DNA from: Holophagales bacterium
GTDB lineage: Bacteria > Acidobacteriota > Thermoanaerobaculia > UBA5066
Assembly (NCBI GenBank): GCA_016714815.1
Contig: JADKBZ010000017.1
Coordinates: 35,898-99,897, forward strand
Direction of reading: 5' to 3'
Length of the DNA stretch: 64,000 nucleotides
Below are positions 33,925 to 42,758 of the stretch, in pieces. The position numbers were made by a program, and so were the translations under genes. The notes beneath the pieces are model-generated. The model was not told the origin of the DNA. It worked only from the letters and a program-made list of their open reading frames with translations, and did not search any database. The stretch's first letter is position 1; each line of letters opens with the position of its first letter.

Positions 33925-35811
33925 CTACGGTCCGACGCTGATGCACCCCCGCACGCCCTGCTGCGCTCCGAGGTTCGCGGAGATACACCCTAGCCCGGCT
34001 TCCATGGGCGTCCCGGAGGCGTCGCTCAGGAAGTTGTTCGTCGTCCGGACCTGGAACGTCCCGGTCGTCGCGCCGGCCGGAATCGAAACCAAGACCGGGG
34101 CCACAGACGTGAAGCTCCGCCCCTGGACGACCCCGACGACCACCGTGGTCCCGCCGCCGGGCGCTGGACCGCTCAGCGTCACCGTCCCCGACGTCGTGGC
34201 TCCTCCCCTGAGAGGCCCGGGCGGAGAGAAGGTGACCGAGCGGATCGTGATGGTCGGCGGCGGGGCGGTGATCGTGACGGTGGCCGATTTCGAGGTGAGG
34301 CCCGCTCCGGCCGAGATCGTCGAGGTCATGGGCCGGGCCCCCTCCGGAAGACCCGTCGGGGTGATCGTGAAGCTCCCGGTCGTCTGGCCTGCCGGGATCA
34401 CGATCGTGTTGGGCATCTCGAGGCCCTGGAACGTGCGCGTCAGCGATACGGACACGTCTTTCCGGCTCGCCTCGGCGAGCGTCACCTGTCCGGTCTGAGC
34501 GGGTCCACCGGAGAGGTACGTCGCCGGGACGGTGAGGCTTGCCATCACCGGGAGCGGAGAGAAGACCGCCACCGTGGTGGACCGGCTGCCGCCGCCGAGG
34601 CTCGCGGTGAGGGTCGCCTGGAGCGTGGATGCGCCCGGCGGGAGACCGGTGCCGCTGACCTGGAACGACGCCACGCTCTGGCCGGCCGCGATGGTCACCG
34701 ACCCCGGAACCTGGAGGTTCGGGATGCTGCTCGAAAGGGTGACCGTCACCGCTGCCGGCGTCGGCACGTTGAGAGAGACCTGCCCTTCCTTCGGAGGCTG
34801 TCCACAGGTGACTCCGGCTCCCTGGACCACGATCCCGGCCAGGGTGACCTTCCGGCCGACGACCGTGGTGGTCGCGCTCTGCGACGAGCTTCCCAGGGTC
34901 GCCGTGAGCCGGACCGTCGCGGGTGGCGCAACCGCGGCGACGCCGCGGGCGGCGACATTGACGTCGAGCGAGGTCACCCCACCGCGCGCCAGGACGCTCG
35001 CGGTAAAGACCAGGGCCGGGTTGTCGGCCGTCAGCGCGATCGGATCGCTGAAGACGCCGCCGACCGGGCGGTTGAATGTGATCGTCCCGCGCACGGCCGG
35101 CTCGTCCGAGATCACCTGGGCGGGGAGTGTCATGCTTGTGATTGCGAGCGGCGGGGGCTCGACGAGGAGCTGACCAGACCGTGCGATCCCCCCGAGGGGC
35201 GCCTCCACGCTGAACACCCGGTTCTGGGTCACGGCTGGGCCCGTCAGGTTGAACGTCACGGACGTCGAGCCGGCGGGCACGGTGACGGTGGCCGGCAGCC
35301 GCAGGAGGGCGGAGTCGGGGGACCGGAGCGGCACGGTAACCCCGCCGAACGCAGCCGTACGACCCAGGGTAAGGGCCCCCACGGTAGTCTGTCCCGACTT
35401 GACCGTCGCCGGCTCGAAGGCGACCGAGGCCACCTGCGGCTCCCGGAGGATGGTCAGCTTTCCGGTCGCCGGCGGAACCTTGGGGCTCGGGATCAGAGTG
35501 TCGACCGTGATGGTCACGGTGGAGTCCGAGGTCACCGCGCTCGTTTCGACGTCGAACGAGACGCTGGACGAGAGGCGCGAGATGCTCACCCGCGGCGGGA
35601 CCCTGGCTATGGCATTGTTGGAGCAGGTCACCGTCAGGTCGATTAGCCCCGGGACAGGCGTGCCAAGCGTGATCGTCGCGCGGACGGTCTTTCCCGCCTC
35701 GACCCGCCCGTCGGCCGTGTTGAATTTCAAGGTCGAGGCTGTCGCGTTCGTGGCGGCGACGGCCGCCAGTGCGAGAACGAAGAAATGGACGACGAACGCA
35801 AATCGCCTCAT
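33925..35811 (-). CDS. Secreted protein with about six Ig-like repeats
   Basis: The ATG at 35811 gives MRRFAFVVHFFVLALAAVAATNATAS, a signal peptide, with AAAAGGAGC upstream. The remaining 600 residues repeat a unit of about 95 residues of the form GxxTTVxxxTLGRTAAFGG ... TVTVPAGSTSVTFNL, seen near residues 30, 130, 225, 320, 420 and 520 with IPAGQT or similar at the end of each unit. This is a chain of bacterial Ig-like (invasin/BIG-type) domains. Four cysteines occur, two in the terminal GCISANLGAQQGVRGC. No enzymatic domain or anchor is visible, so an adhesin-like or structural role outside the cytoplasm is likely. It converges on the peptide-modification operon and is a relative of the protein at 25758-26732 on the other flank. 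Confidence 0.72.
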   Translation of the reverse strand: MRRFAFVVHFFVLALAAVAATNATASTLKFNTADGRVEAGKTVRATITLGTPVPGLIDLTVTCSNNAIARVPPRVSISRLSSSVSFDVETSAVTSDSTVTITVDTLIPSPKVPPATGKLTILREPQVASVAFEPATVKSGQTTVGALTLGRTAAFGGVTVPLRSPDSALLRLPATVTVPAGSTSVTFNLTGPAVTQNRVFSVEAPLGGIARSGQLLVEPPPLAITSMTLPAQVISDEPAVRGTITFNRPVGGVFSDPIALTADNPALVFTASVLARGGVTSLDVNVAARGVAAVAPPATVRLTATLGSSSQSATTTVVGRKVTLAGIVVQGAGVTCGQPPKEGQVSLNVPTPAAVTVTLSSSIPNLQVPGSVTIAAGQSVASFQVSGTGLPPGASTLQATLTASLGGGSRSTTVAVFSPLPVMASLTVPATYLSGGPAQTGQVTLAEASRKDVSVSLTRTFQGLEMPNTIVIPAGQTTGSFTITPTGLPEGARPMTSTISAGAGLTSKSATVTITAPPPTITIRSVTFSPPGPLRGGATTSGTVTLSGPAPGGGTTVVVGVVQGRSFTSVAPVLVSIPAGATTGTFQVRTTNNFLSDASGTPMEAGLGCISANLGAQQGVRGCISVGP

Positions 35812-35870
35812 GACGAAGCTCCTTTTCCATCGACGAACAAGTGCCTGCGAGTCTACCTTTCCAGGCGGGA

Positions 35871-36761
35871 TCACGCGCGCGCAATGAGACTGCGGTCGGC
35901 GGCGCGGTAGTAGAGCTCGCGCCCGAGGCGGCGCCAGCGCGGCATGGTCCCACCCCCGGTCGAGATCTGCCAGATCGCGCCGCTCGGAGGGACCGTTCCG
36001 ACGAATACCCCGAACGAACGCTGCTCGTTGCTGGCGTGGGCGAAGAGGCTCCCGTCGGGCGAGAGCTGCGCGTGGGCCTGCCGTCCGGGAGCAGAGAGGA
36101 AGGGAACCGGCGTGCGATCTCCCGAGAGGGGCAGAAGGAAGAGGTCCCCCGCCTCGTCGCCGCAAACCGCGGTGCCGAGAATGACGCCGAGCTGCGTGCC
36201 GTAGGCAGAGGTCAGCGAGGGCGAGCTCGTGAGCGTGGTCGATCGGGCGAGGTCGGCCGCGGAGGTGCTTCGCGCGGGCGGGTCCATCGCCTTGGCGAGG
36301 CCGAAGTCGAGGACCTTGACCTTCCCCTCCGGGGTGAGCTTGACGTTGGCCGGTTTGAGGTCGCGGTGAACGATTCCTTTCTCGTGCGCGGCTTCGAGAG
36401 CCTCCGCGATCTGCCGCGAGACAGTGAGCACCTCTTCGCGAGGAGGAGGCCCGCGCTTCAGCCGCTCGGAGAGGTCCTCGCCCTCGACGAGCTCCATGAC
36501 GAGGGCGCGCACGCCGCTGGACTCTTCGAGACCGTAGATCGAGGCAATATTCGGGTGCTGAAGCTGGGACGGGACCTGCGCCTCACGTTCGAAACGCGCG
36601 AGGCGATCGACATCCGCGGCAAACGCCTCGGGAAGGACCTTGATCGCGACCTCGCGCCTGAGCTTCGGATCGGTGGCGCGGTAGACGACCCCCATCCCGC
36701 CCTCGCCGAGGGGAGAGTTGATCTCGTAGGGGCCGAGGCGGGAGCCGGGGGCGAGCGTCAT
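35871..36761 (-). pseudogene. Kinase-propeller gene with a large internal deletion
   Basis: The first 210 residues match the other kinase-propeller proteins (LGEGGMGVVYRA, VAIKVLPE, IVHRDLKPANVKL, LDFGLAKAM), but right after QLGVILGTA the reading jumps to CGDEAGDLFLLPLSGD, which belongs to the C-terminal propeller. The YMSPEQ motif, the kinase C-lobe, the membrane helix and most blades are gone, and the propeller itself stops early at RSLIARA. The frame stays open across the join, so a 296-residue protein could still be made, but a kinase without its C-lobe should be inactive. The start codon is kept and the promoter has decayed (see next entry). It is most likely a relic of recombination between paralogues. 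Confidence 0.75.
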
Positions 36762-36804
36762 CGAAAGCGGCGGATTCCACGGATGGTGCTGTCCGGAACC
36801 ACGA
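36762..36804 (-). promoter_or_regulatory. Start-proximal kinase promoter, decayed copy 2
   Basis: At the same distances as in the other three kinase genes, the minus strand has TGGAAT (36774-36779) and TCGTGG (36799-36804) with a 19-bp spacer. Both boxes have changed from TAGAAT and TTGTGA, consistent with loss of selection upstream of a broken gene. Confidence 0.45.
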
Positions 36805-36951
36805 TTTTCCAGCATTCGGGAGAGCAGGAAGTCCTCGTGCGTCGCAGGCTCGTCAGCTACGAAGTCCTCGATCACCGGGAAAGCTTCAGATAGCGGCGCG
36901 AATCTTCTCGGCCGGCGATCCAGGTTCGCGGGGCCGTCGTATAACCAGCTG

Positions 36952-37914
36952 ATGACGCCTGCATCCGCCCGCCCCGTTCGCGTCGCGGTCGTCGGCGCGG
37001 GATCCGTCGGCTCCACGTTCGCCTACGCCCTCGTATTCTCGGGCCTCGCCTCCGAGATCGTTCTCGTCGATGCGAACGTCCGGAAGGCGGAGGGCGAAGC
37101 CCTCGACCTCCAGGACACGATCCCGTTCGCTCGCGCCTCGCGCGTCGAGGCGGGACCTCCCTCCGCCTGCGCGGGAGCCGCCATCGTCGTCGTCACGGCC
37201 GGCACCGCCCAGAAGCCCGGCGAGACGCGGCTCGACCTCATGAAGCGCAACGCGGCGATCTTCCGCGGACTTCTCCCCGAGATCGTCCGGTACGCCCCGG
37301 ACGCGATCGTCGTCATTGCCGCCAACCCGGTCGACGTCCTGACGCACCTCGCGGTCGAGCTGTCCGGCCTCCCCTCGGCGCGGATCATCGGTTCGGGGAC
37401 CATCCTCGACACCGCACGGTTTCGGGTCCTCCTCGGCAGGCACCTCGACATCGATCCCCAGAGTGTTCACGCGTGGGTCGTGGGCGAGCACGGCGACAGC
37501 GAGGTCCCCGTCTGGTCGGGGGCGAACGTCGCCGGGATGAGCCTCGCGGCCTACGCGGCCGCAAACGGCATCCCGTTCGACGACGCGATCCGGGTGCGCA
37601 TCGCGGCCGAAACACGCGACGCGGCCGCCCGGATCATCGCCCGGAAGGGTTCGACGTACTACGCCATCGGCGCCGGACTTCTCCGGATCGTCGAGGCGAT
37701 CCTGCGCGACGAGCGCGCCGTGCTGTCGGTCTCCACCCCCGTGAAGGGCATCCTGGGCCTTCCCGACGTCTGTCTGAGCCTTCCCGCCGTCGTGGGCCGG
37801 GGTGGCGTCGAGACGGTCCTCCCGCTCGAGCTGGCCCAGGCGGAGTCCTCCGCCCTCGGGAAGTCCGCCGAGGTCCTGCGAGCGGCGATCGAGAGGCTGG
37901 GCGAGCCTGGCTGA
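36952..37914 (+). CDS. ldh: L-lactate dehydrogenase
   Basis: The 320-residue protein has the NAD-binding VAVVGAGSVGSTFAYAL with acidic LVDAN, and the LDH/MDH catalytic residues: the substrate arginine in GETRLDLMKRN, NPVDVLTHL, and the catalytic histidine in GEHGDSEVPVWS. The specificity loop reads AQKPGETR, with the glutamine found in lactate dehydrogenases rather than the arginine of malate dehydrogenases, so interconversion of pyruvate and L-lactate with NADH is the best call. No allosteric features are evident. The gene stands alone: divergent from the broken kinase and convergent with the AI-2E-type permease. Confidence 0.92.
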   Translation: MTPASARPVRVAVVGAGSVGSTFAYALVFSGLASEIVLVDANVRKAEGEALDLQDTIPFARASRVEAGPPSACAGAAIVVVTAGTAQKPGETRLDLMKRNAAIFRGLLPEIVRYAPDAIVVIAANPVDVLTHLAVELSGLPSARIIGSGTILDTARFRVLLGRHLDIDPQSVHAWVVGEHGDSEVPVWSGANVAGMSLAAYAAANGIPFDDAIRVRIAAETRDAAARIIARKGSTYYAIGAGLLRIVEAILRDERAVLSVSTPVKGILGLPDVCLSLPAVVGRGGVETVLPLELAQAESSALGKSAEVLRAAIERLGEPG

Positions 37915-37920
37915 CGGGCC

Positions 37921-37946
37921 CGTGTCGGGCTCATTCCCGGCACACG
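37921..37946. terminator. Hairpin between convergent ldh and permease genes
   Basis: CGTGTCGGG (37921-37929) can pair with CCCGGCACACG (37936-37946) with a two-base bulge and a 6-nt loop. It begins 6 nt after the ldh stop and would serve both converging genes. There is no T-run. Confidence 0.4.
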
Positions 37947-37962
37947 CCTGACGACGGAGCCT

Positions 37963-38982
37963 TCAGCTGCCCGTTGATGGAAGCCGGAGACTGCTCCCGG
38001 CCAGCCTCGAGCGCCCGTAGACATCGAGAGCCCACAGGGCGCAGGCGGCCACGACGGGCCCGATGAACACGCCTGCGAAGCCGAACACCTCGAGCCCGCC
38101 GAAGACCGCGAGCAGCGCGATCAGCGGGTGCATGTGGTCCTGCGAGCCCTGTACCCAGGGCCGAACGATGTTGTCGGAGAGGCCGATGAGGACCCCGGCC
38201 GCGCCCATGACGATGCCGTTCACCGGGTGGCCGGAGGCAAACAGGTAGATCGTCGCGCCCGCCGTGACCGGTGCGGTTCCGAACATCGGGATGAAGGAGA
38301 GCGCGAAGGCGAACGTGCCCCACAGGAAGGGGCCGGGCACGCCGAGAATGAACAGCATCAGGATGCACAGCCCCGACTGCACGGCGCCCGTCAGAGCGGA
38401 GCCGAGGATGGCGCCCTTGACCGTGGCGTGCACCGACGAGAACAGCGCGTCGACGTCGGGGGCCGAGAACGGAAGCAGTGCCGCCAGGCGCCGGGCCACG
38501 GCCTTGCCGTCGCGCAACGAGAAGTAGAGACCGATCACGAAGAGGAACGAGGCCAGCACCAGCTGCGGCGTGCCGGAGGCGAGCCCGCCGAGGATCTCGG
38601 CCAGCTTCTTGCCCCCCTCCTGGGCGCTCGTGACGAGTGTCTCCCTGAGCTTCTCGGGCGAAGTCTCGAGGCCCACGGTCTCGAGGAGTCCGCCCAGGCG
38701 GACGAGCTGCCGGACCACCCAGTCGCTGATATCCAGAATCTTCTGATCGAAGCCGCTCGAGAAGAAGGAGCGTACGGAGCGGATGGCCATGAACACGACG
38801 AAGGAGAGCGGGAGGAAGACGACCAGGATGGAGCCGGCCGTCACGAGCGCCGGAGCGAGGGCGGCGCGCTTGCCCAGCCGCTTCTCGAGCCTCGTGAACA
38901 GGGGGTACAGCAGGACGGCAAACAGGGTCGAGACGAGCACCGGCAGCGCCACGCCGCGGACCATCCAGACGAACAGGAGCAA
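37963..38982 (-). CDS. AI-2E family transporter (PerM/YdiK-like), 5' end uncertain
   Basis: The protein has seven to eight membrane helices with the AI-2E/PerM family signatures: LLYPLFTRLEKRLGKRAALAPALVT, the long amphipathic section around 90-140, FLFVIGLYFSLRDG, and GPFLWGTFAFALSFIPMFGTAP, then IGLSDNIVRPWVQG and FGGLEVFGFAGVFIGPVV. Family members export small molecules or act as cation antiporters; AI-2 transport is proven only for a few. The only in-frame start is a TTG at 38982, in the middle of the first helix (the reading before it, RRLAFLVIAGALLL, is also membrane-like and open back to a stop). An ATG at 39073 that overlaps the DUF1003 stop would be the natural start if one base is missing near 39022-39030. 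Confidence 0.85.
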   Translation of the reverse strand: MLLFVWMVRGVALPVLVSTLFAVLLYPLFTRLEKRLGKRAALAPALVTAGSILVVFLPLSFVVFMAIRSVRSFFSSGFDQKILDISDWVVRQLVRLGGLLETVGLETSPEKLRETLVTSAQEGGKKLAEILGGLASGTPQLVLASFLFVIGLYFSLRDGKAVARRLAALLPFSAPDVDALFSSVHATVKGAILGSALTGAVQSGLCILMLFILGVPGPFLWGTFAFALSFIPMFGTAPVTAGATIYLFASGHPVNGIVMGAAGVLIGLSDNIVRPWVQGSQDHMHPLIALLAVFGGLEVFGFAGVFIGPVVAACALWALDVYGRSRLAGSSLRLPSTGS

Positions 38983-39062
38983 CGCGCCCGCGATGACGAG
39001 GAAGGCCAGGCGACGTAGCGGGAAGAGGTTCCCGCGTCGCTGCCGCGGGGCTGTCCGTCGTC

Positions 39063-39668
39063 TCAGGAATCATTCTGGTCTTCTCCACCGAGCTTCGCTC
39101 GCTGGGCATGGGCCGGCCGTTCATCCAGAGCTGCGAGCACCTGATCCGAATTCATCGACTGCTGCAACACCGCCGCCTCGGGATCGTGGCGGTTGATGAC
39201 ATCAGGCAGGTCGCGCCTCAGCTCTTCCATCAGGTCGATGAGCTTGGCGGTCTTCTGCTCGGTCATCAGGATCAGCTTCAGATCCAGGTGAGCCCGCTGT
39301 TCGGCCATCTTGGCGAGCCGGCTCTGCCTGGAAAGAACCACGATGGCGCTCATCAACGCGCCGAGTCCGACGATGCCCTGCAGCCAGAAGAAGGGCGGCG
39401 CGTCGAATGCGGCGGCGCCGGCCCGGCGGAACGTGGAATTGGCGAGCATCCAGATCGCGACGAAAGCGAGAATGAAGCCGAGAAAGGCCGGCTGCCCGAT
39501 GAGGAGACTGATCCGTTCGAGGAGCCGCTGCGACCTGGTGACCCTCTCTTCCTCGCGCGCGTAGAAGTCCAGAACGGCCTCTATGTTCTGGCTGGTCTGG
39601 TGGTGTTCGGAGGGCGCTGCCGTGTTCCCGGGAGCCGGCGCCGGTAGAGCGGTTTCGTTGGCTTGCAT
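39063..39668 (-). CDS. DUF1003 membrane protein
   Basis: After about 45 polar residues, the sequence has two membrane helices (QPAFLGFILAFVAIWMLAN and LQGIVGLGALMSAIVVLS) followed by a long helix SRQSRLAKMAEQRAHLDLKL and EQKTAKLIDLMEELRRDLP, which is the DUF1003 pattern. The function of the family is unknown; some members are linked to cyclic-nucleotide or stress genes. The C-terminus (ERPAHAQRAKLGGEDQNDS) is polar. The stop overlaps a possible ATG (39073) of the AI-2E-type permease, suggesting a two-gene operon. The 316 bp between this gene and iorA (39669-39984) hold only the inverted repeat listed next. Confidence 0.88.
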   Translation of the reverse strand: MQANETALPAPAPGNTAAPSEHHQTSQNIEAVLDFYAREEERVTRSQRLLERISLLIGQPAFLGFILAFVAIWMLANSTFRRAGAAAFDAPPFFWLQGIVGLGALMSAIVVLSRQSRLAKMAEQRAHLDLKLILMTEQKTAKLIDLMEELRRDLPDVINRHDPEAAVLQQSMNSDQVLAALDERPAHAQRAKLGGEDQNDS

Positions 39669-39844
39669 CGGAGACCATCGACCTTTCGATCGTGGGAACT
39701 ACTTGCGAGATCCGAGCCAGACTCCGGAATGGGGAGCCAGGCTCGGGCTGATCGAAGTCGGCGAGCCTGCCCGCTCGCTGGAGTGAAATGGGGTTCGGGA
39801 GAGGGTCTGGCCATTCGGCCGGGACGCGGTCGCACCCGACGAGC

Positions 39845-39878
39845 TGAAAACTCTGCATCCGGAGATGAAGAGTTTTCA
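39845..39878. promoter_or_regulatory. A+T-rich 10-bp inverted repeat upstream of iorAB
   Basis: TGAAAACTCT (39845-39854) and its exact complement AGAGTTTTCA (39869-39878) flank a 14-nt spacer. It is one of the few A+T-rich spots in the window and lies 106 bp before the iorA start, in the 316-bp divergent gap with the DUF1003 gene. It could be an operator for a dimeric regulator or an RNA hairpin. Confidence 0.45.
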
Positions 39879-39984
39879 AGGGGACGGGCCGGCCGGCCGC
39901 GCTCCCGCCCGGGGGGCGAATGGCGGTATCGTCTCCACCATCTCGAGTCCAGATCCGGCCCGGTCGTCAGATGAGGAGCGCCCG

Positions 39985-40440
39985 ATGATCACTCTCTCCG
40001 TGAATGGATCGCGCCGGAAGTTCTCCGGCGACCCCGGCCTGCCGCTGCTCTGGTACCTCCGCGACGAGCTCGGGCTCACCGGGACGAAGTTCGGCTGCGG
40101 CATCGCGGCCTGCGGCGCCTGCACGGTGCACGTCGACGGCGAGCCGGTCCGCTCCTGCCAGCGCCGCATGTCGACGCTCGAGGGGCGTGCCGTCACGACG
40201 ATCGAGGGGCTGCATCCCGCCGGCGGGCATCCGGCGCAGGTGGCGTGGCGGGAGCTCGACGTCCCGCAGTGCGGCTACTGCCAGCCGGGACAGATCATGG
40301 GCGCGGCGGCGCTCCTGGCGAGCAAGCCGAAACCGACGGACGGCGACATCGACGAGGCGATGCAGGGACACATCTGCCGCTGCGGCACCTATCCCCGAAT
40401 TCGCGCCGCCATCCACGCGGCCGCGCAGAAGAAGCCATGA
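39985..40440 (+). CDS. iorA: Isoquinoline 1-oxidoreductase-type 2Fe-2S subunit
   Basis: The 151-residue protein begins MITLSVNGSRRKF (the longer in-frame reading upstream is not coding-like). It has the plant-type [2Fe-2S] site FGCGIAACGACTVHVDG near residues 40-55 and the second all-helical [2Fe-2S] site CGYCQPGQIMGAAALL ... HICRCGTYPRI. This is the electron-transfer subunit of two-subunit molybdenum hydroxylases of the xanthine dehydrogenase family, which take oxygen from water to hydroxylate N-heterocycles or aldehydes. The TGA overlaps the iorB start (ATGA). A cytochrome c partner that often completes the set is not present here. Confidence 0.93.
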   Translation: MITLSVNGSRRKFSGDPGLPLLWYLRDELGLTGTKFGCGIAACGACTVHVDGEPVRSCQRRMSTLEGRAVTTIEGLHPAGGHPAQVAWRELDVPQCGYCQPGQIMGAAALLASKPKPTDGDIDEAMQGHICRCGTYPRIRAAIHAAAQKKP

Positions 40441-42749
40441 GCCGTCACGACCTCCGCGACACCCCCGCCGATCCAGAACGCCGGCGCTTCCTGCACCTCG
40501 TCGGGCTGGGCGGCCTGGTGATCGCCCTCGATCCCGGCGGCATTCGCCGGCTGGAGGCCGTCGAGCTTCCGGCCGCGGGCGTCGAACCCTGGTCGCCCCT
40601 GGCGTACGTCGCGCTCCATCCGGACGGGACGGTGTCGATCGTCTGCCATCGCTCCGAGATGGGGCAGGGGATCCGCACCACGATGCCGATGATCATCGCC
40701 GACGAGATGGAGGCCGACTGGGCCCGGTGCCGGGTCGTCCAGGCCGACGGCGACGACAAGAAGTACGGTTCGCAGAACACCGATGGCTCGACGAGCATCC
40801 GCGCCTTCCTTCCGAGGTACCGCGAGACGGGGGCGACGGTCCGGGCCCTGCTCGAGGACGCGGCGGCGAAGGAGTGGGGCGTGGCTCAAGGCGAGGTGCG
40901 TGCGCGGCAGCACACGGTGGTGCACGAGGCGAGCGGGCGCTCCCGGACGTTCGCCTCCCTCGTCCCAGCGGCGCGAGCTCTCCCGATGCCCCCGAAGGAG
41001 CGGCTGCGCGTCAAGAGCATCGCCGAGCGGCGCTGGCAGGGGAAGAAGATGCCGTCGATCGACCTCGTGCCGATGACGACCGGCACGGCGGTCTACGGCG
41101 CGGACGTGAGGCCTCCCGGCCTGAAGACGGCGGTGATCGCCCGGCCGCCGGTCTGGGGCGGCACGGTCGCGACGGTGGACGACCGAGCGGCCCTGAAGGT
41201 GCCGGGCGTCGAGAGGGTGCTCCGCATTCCCGTGACTCCGATTCCGGGCGGTTTCCTTCCGCTGGGCGGGGTGGCGGTCGTTGCCAGCAGCACCTGGGCG
41301 GCCATGCAGGGGTGCAAGGCGCTCGCGATCACCTGGACGCCCGGCCCCAACGCGGGCTACGACTCGAAGAGGTACAGGAAAGAGCTCGAGGCCTCCGTCC
41401 GCTCGGCGGGGAAGGTGGGTCGCGCACAGGGCAACGTGGACGCGGCGCTCGCCTCGGCGCCCCGTTCGATCTCCGCGGAGTACTTCGTTCCGCACCTCGC
41501 GCACGCGCAGATGGAGCCGGTGGTGGCCGTGGCTCAGGTGACGAACGGCGTCGTGGAGGTGTGGGCTCCCACCCAGTCGCCGGCGGACGCGCGGACGACG
41601 ATCGCCACCTTCCTCGGGTTGGACGTCTCGAAGGTGACCGTGCACGTGACGCTCCTGGGGGGCGGCTTCGGCCGAAAGTCCAAGCCCGACTTCCTCTGTG
41701 AGGCCGCCTGGCTCGCCCGCGAAACCGGCGCCCCGGTCCGGGTGCAGTGGACGCGCGAGGACGATCTCCAGAACAGCTACTACCACACCGTCGCCGCCCA
41801 CCGGCTCGAGGCCGGGCTCGACGCGCAGGGGGCGGTCGTCGCCTGGCGGCACCGCTCCGCCTACCCGGCGATCCCCGCCACCTTCGCGCCCGGCGTCACG
41901 GGTCCGGATGCCGACGACCTCACCAACGGCGCGAGCGACATCCCGTTTGCGATCCCGAACCTGAGCGTCGAGGTCTGCCCGGCCGTCGCGCACACCCGCA
42001 TCGGCTGGTTTCGATCGGTGAACGCCATTCACCACGGGCTCGCCATCGGCTCGTTCGTGGACGAGCTCGCCCACGCCGCCGGGAAGGACCCCGTGCCGTT
42101 CCTGCTGGCGCTCCTCGGGCCCGATCGCAAGGTCGACCTCTCCCAGGCGGGGCTGGCCGCGCCGGCGAGCAACTACGACGCGGCGTGGCGCGACTATCCG
42201 CTCGACTCCGCCCGCGCCAAGGGCGTCGTCCGGCTCGCCGCAGAGAAGTCGGGCTGGGGTGGCGCGCTCCCGAAGGGGAGAGGACGCGGCATCGCGATGC
42301 TCCGGAGCTTCCTCTCCTACGTCGCCGTCGTCGTCGAGGTCGAGGTCCTCGCCGACGGCACCGTGCTGGTGCCCCGCGCCACGGTCGCCGTCGACGCCGG
42401 TTTCGTCGCCAACCCCGATCGCGCGCGGTCGCAGATGGAGGGGGCGGTCGTCATGGCGATGAGCAACGTCCTCACCAGCGAGATCTCCTTCGCCGAGGGA
42501 AAGGTGGTCCAGCGCAACTTCCGCGACTACGACGTGACGCGCCTCCGCGCCGCGCCGCACGCCGTGGACGTCCACCTGGTGGAAAGCGAGGGCCTCCCCG
42601 GAGGGATCGGCGAGCCGGGTGTGCCCCCCGCCGGCGCCGCCATCGCGAACGCGATCCACGCGGCGACCGGCGTGCGCGTGCGGGAGCTGCCGGTGGCCAG
42701 GCAGCTGGCGGGCTGGCGGGATCGCCTGCCGGACGCCATCCGGGCCTGA
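40437..42749 (+). CDS. iorB: Isoquinoline 1-oxidoreductase-type molybdopterin subunit
   Basis: The 770-residue protein starts in the ATGA overlap with iorA. Near its N-terminus ERRRFLHLVGLGGLVIAL is a twin-arginine signal-like segment, so the heterodimer is probably exported folded by Tat. Molybdopterin-binding motifs of the family follow: MGQGIRTTMPMIIADEM, LLGGGFGRKSKPDF, and the C-terminal GLPGGIGEPGVPPAGAA with the catalytic glutamate in GEPG. The duplicated Ald_Xan_dh_C2 layout is that of IorB and similar periplasmic aldehyde/N-heterocycle oxidoreductases. Substrate cannot be read from sequence; the isoquinoline name is from the family. A radical SAM gene starts 9 bp after its stop. Confidence 0.92.
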   Translation: MSRHDLRDTPADPERRRFLHLVGLGGLVIALDPGGIRRLEAVELPAAGVEPWSPLAYVALHPDGTVSIVCHRSEMGQGIRTTMPMIIADEMEADWARCRVVQADGDDKKYGSQNTDGSTSIRAFLPRYRETGATVRALLEDAAAKEWGVAQGEVRARQHTVVHEASGRSRTFASLVPAARALPMPPKERLRVKSIAERRWQGKKMPSIDLVPMTTGTAVYGADVRPPGLKTAVIARPPVWGGTVATVDDRAALKVPGVERVLRIPVTPIPGGFLPLGGVAVVASSTWAAMQGCKALAITWTPGPNAGYDSKRYRKELEASVRSAGKVGRAQGNVDAALASAPRSISAEYFVPHLAHAQMEPVVAVAQVTNGVVEVWAPTQSPADARTTIATFLGLDVSKVTVHVTLLGGGFGRKSKPDFLCEAAWLARETGAPVRVQWTREDDLQNSYYHTVAAHRLEAGLDAQGAVVAWRHRSAYPAIPATFAPGVTGPDADDLTNGASDIPFAIPNLSVEVCPAVAHTRIGWFRSVNAIHHGLAIGSFVDELAHAAGKDPVPFLLALLGPDRKVDLSQAGLAAPASNYDAAWRDYPLDSARAKGVVRLAAEKSGWGGALPKGRGRGIAMLRSFLSYVAVVVEVEVLADGTVLVPRATVAVDAGFVANPDRARSQMEGAVVMAMSNVLTSEISFAEGKVVQRNFRDYDVTRLRAAPHAVDVHLVESEGLPGGIGEPGVPPAGAAIANAIHAATGVRVRELPVARQLAGWRDRLPDAIRA

Positions 42750-42758
42750 CGGAACGAG

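Noticed and set aside
36886..37491. Minus-strand frame opposite lactate dehydrogenase
   Set aside because: Antisense shadow of ldh; the plus strand has all catalytic motifs.
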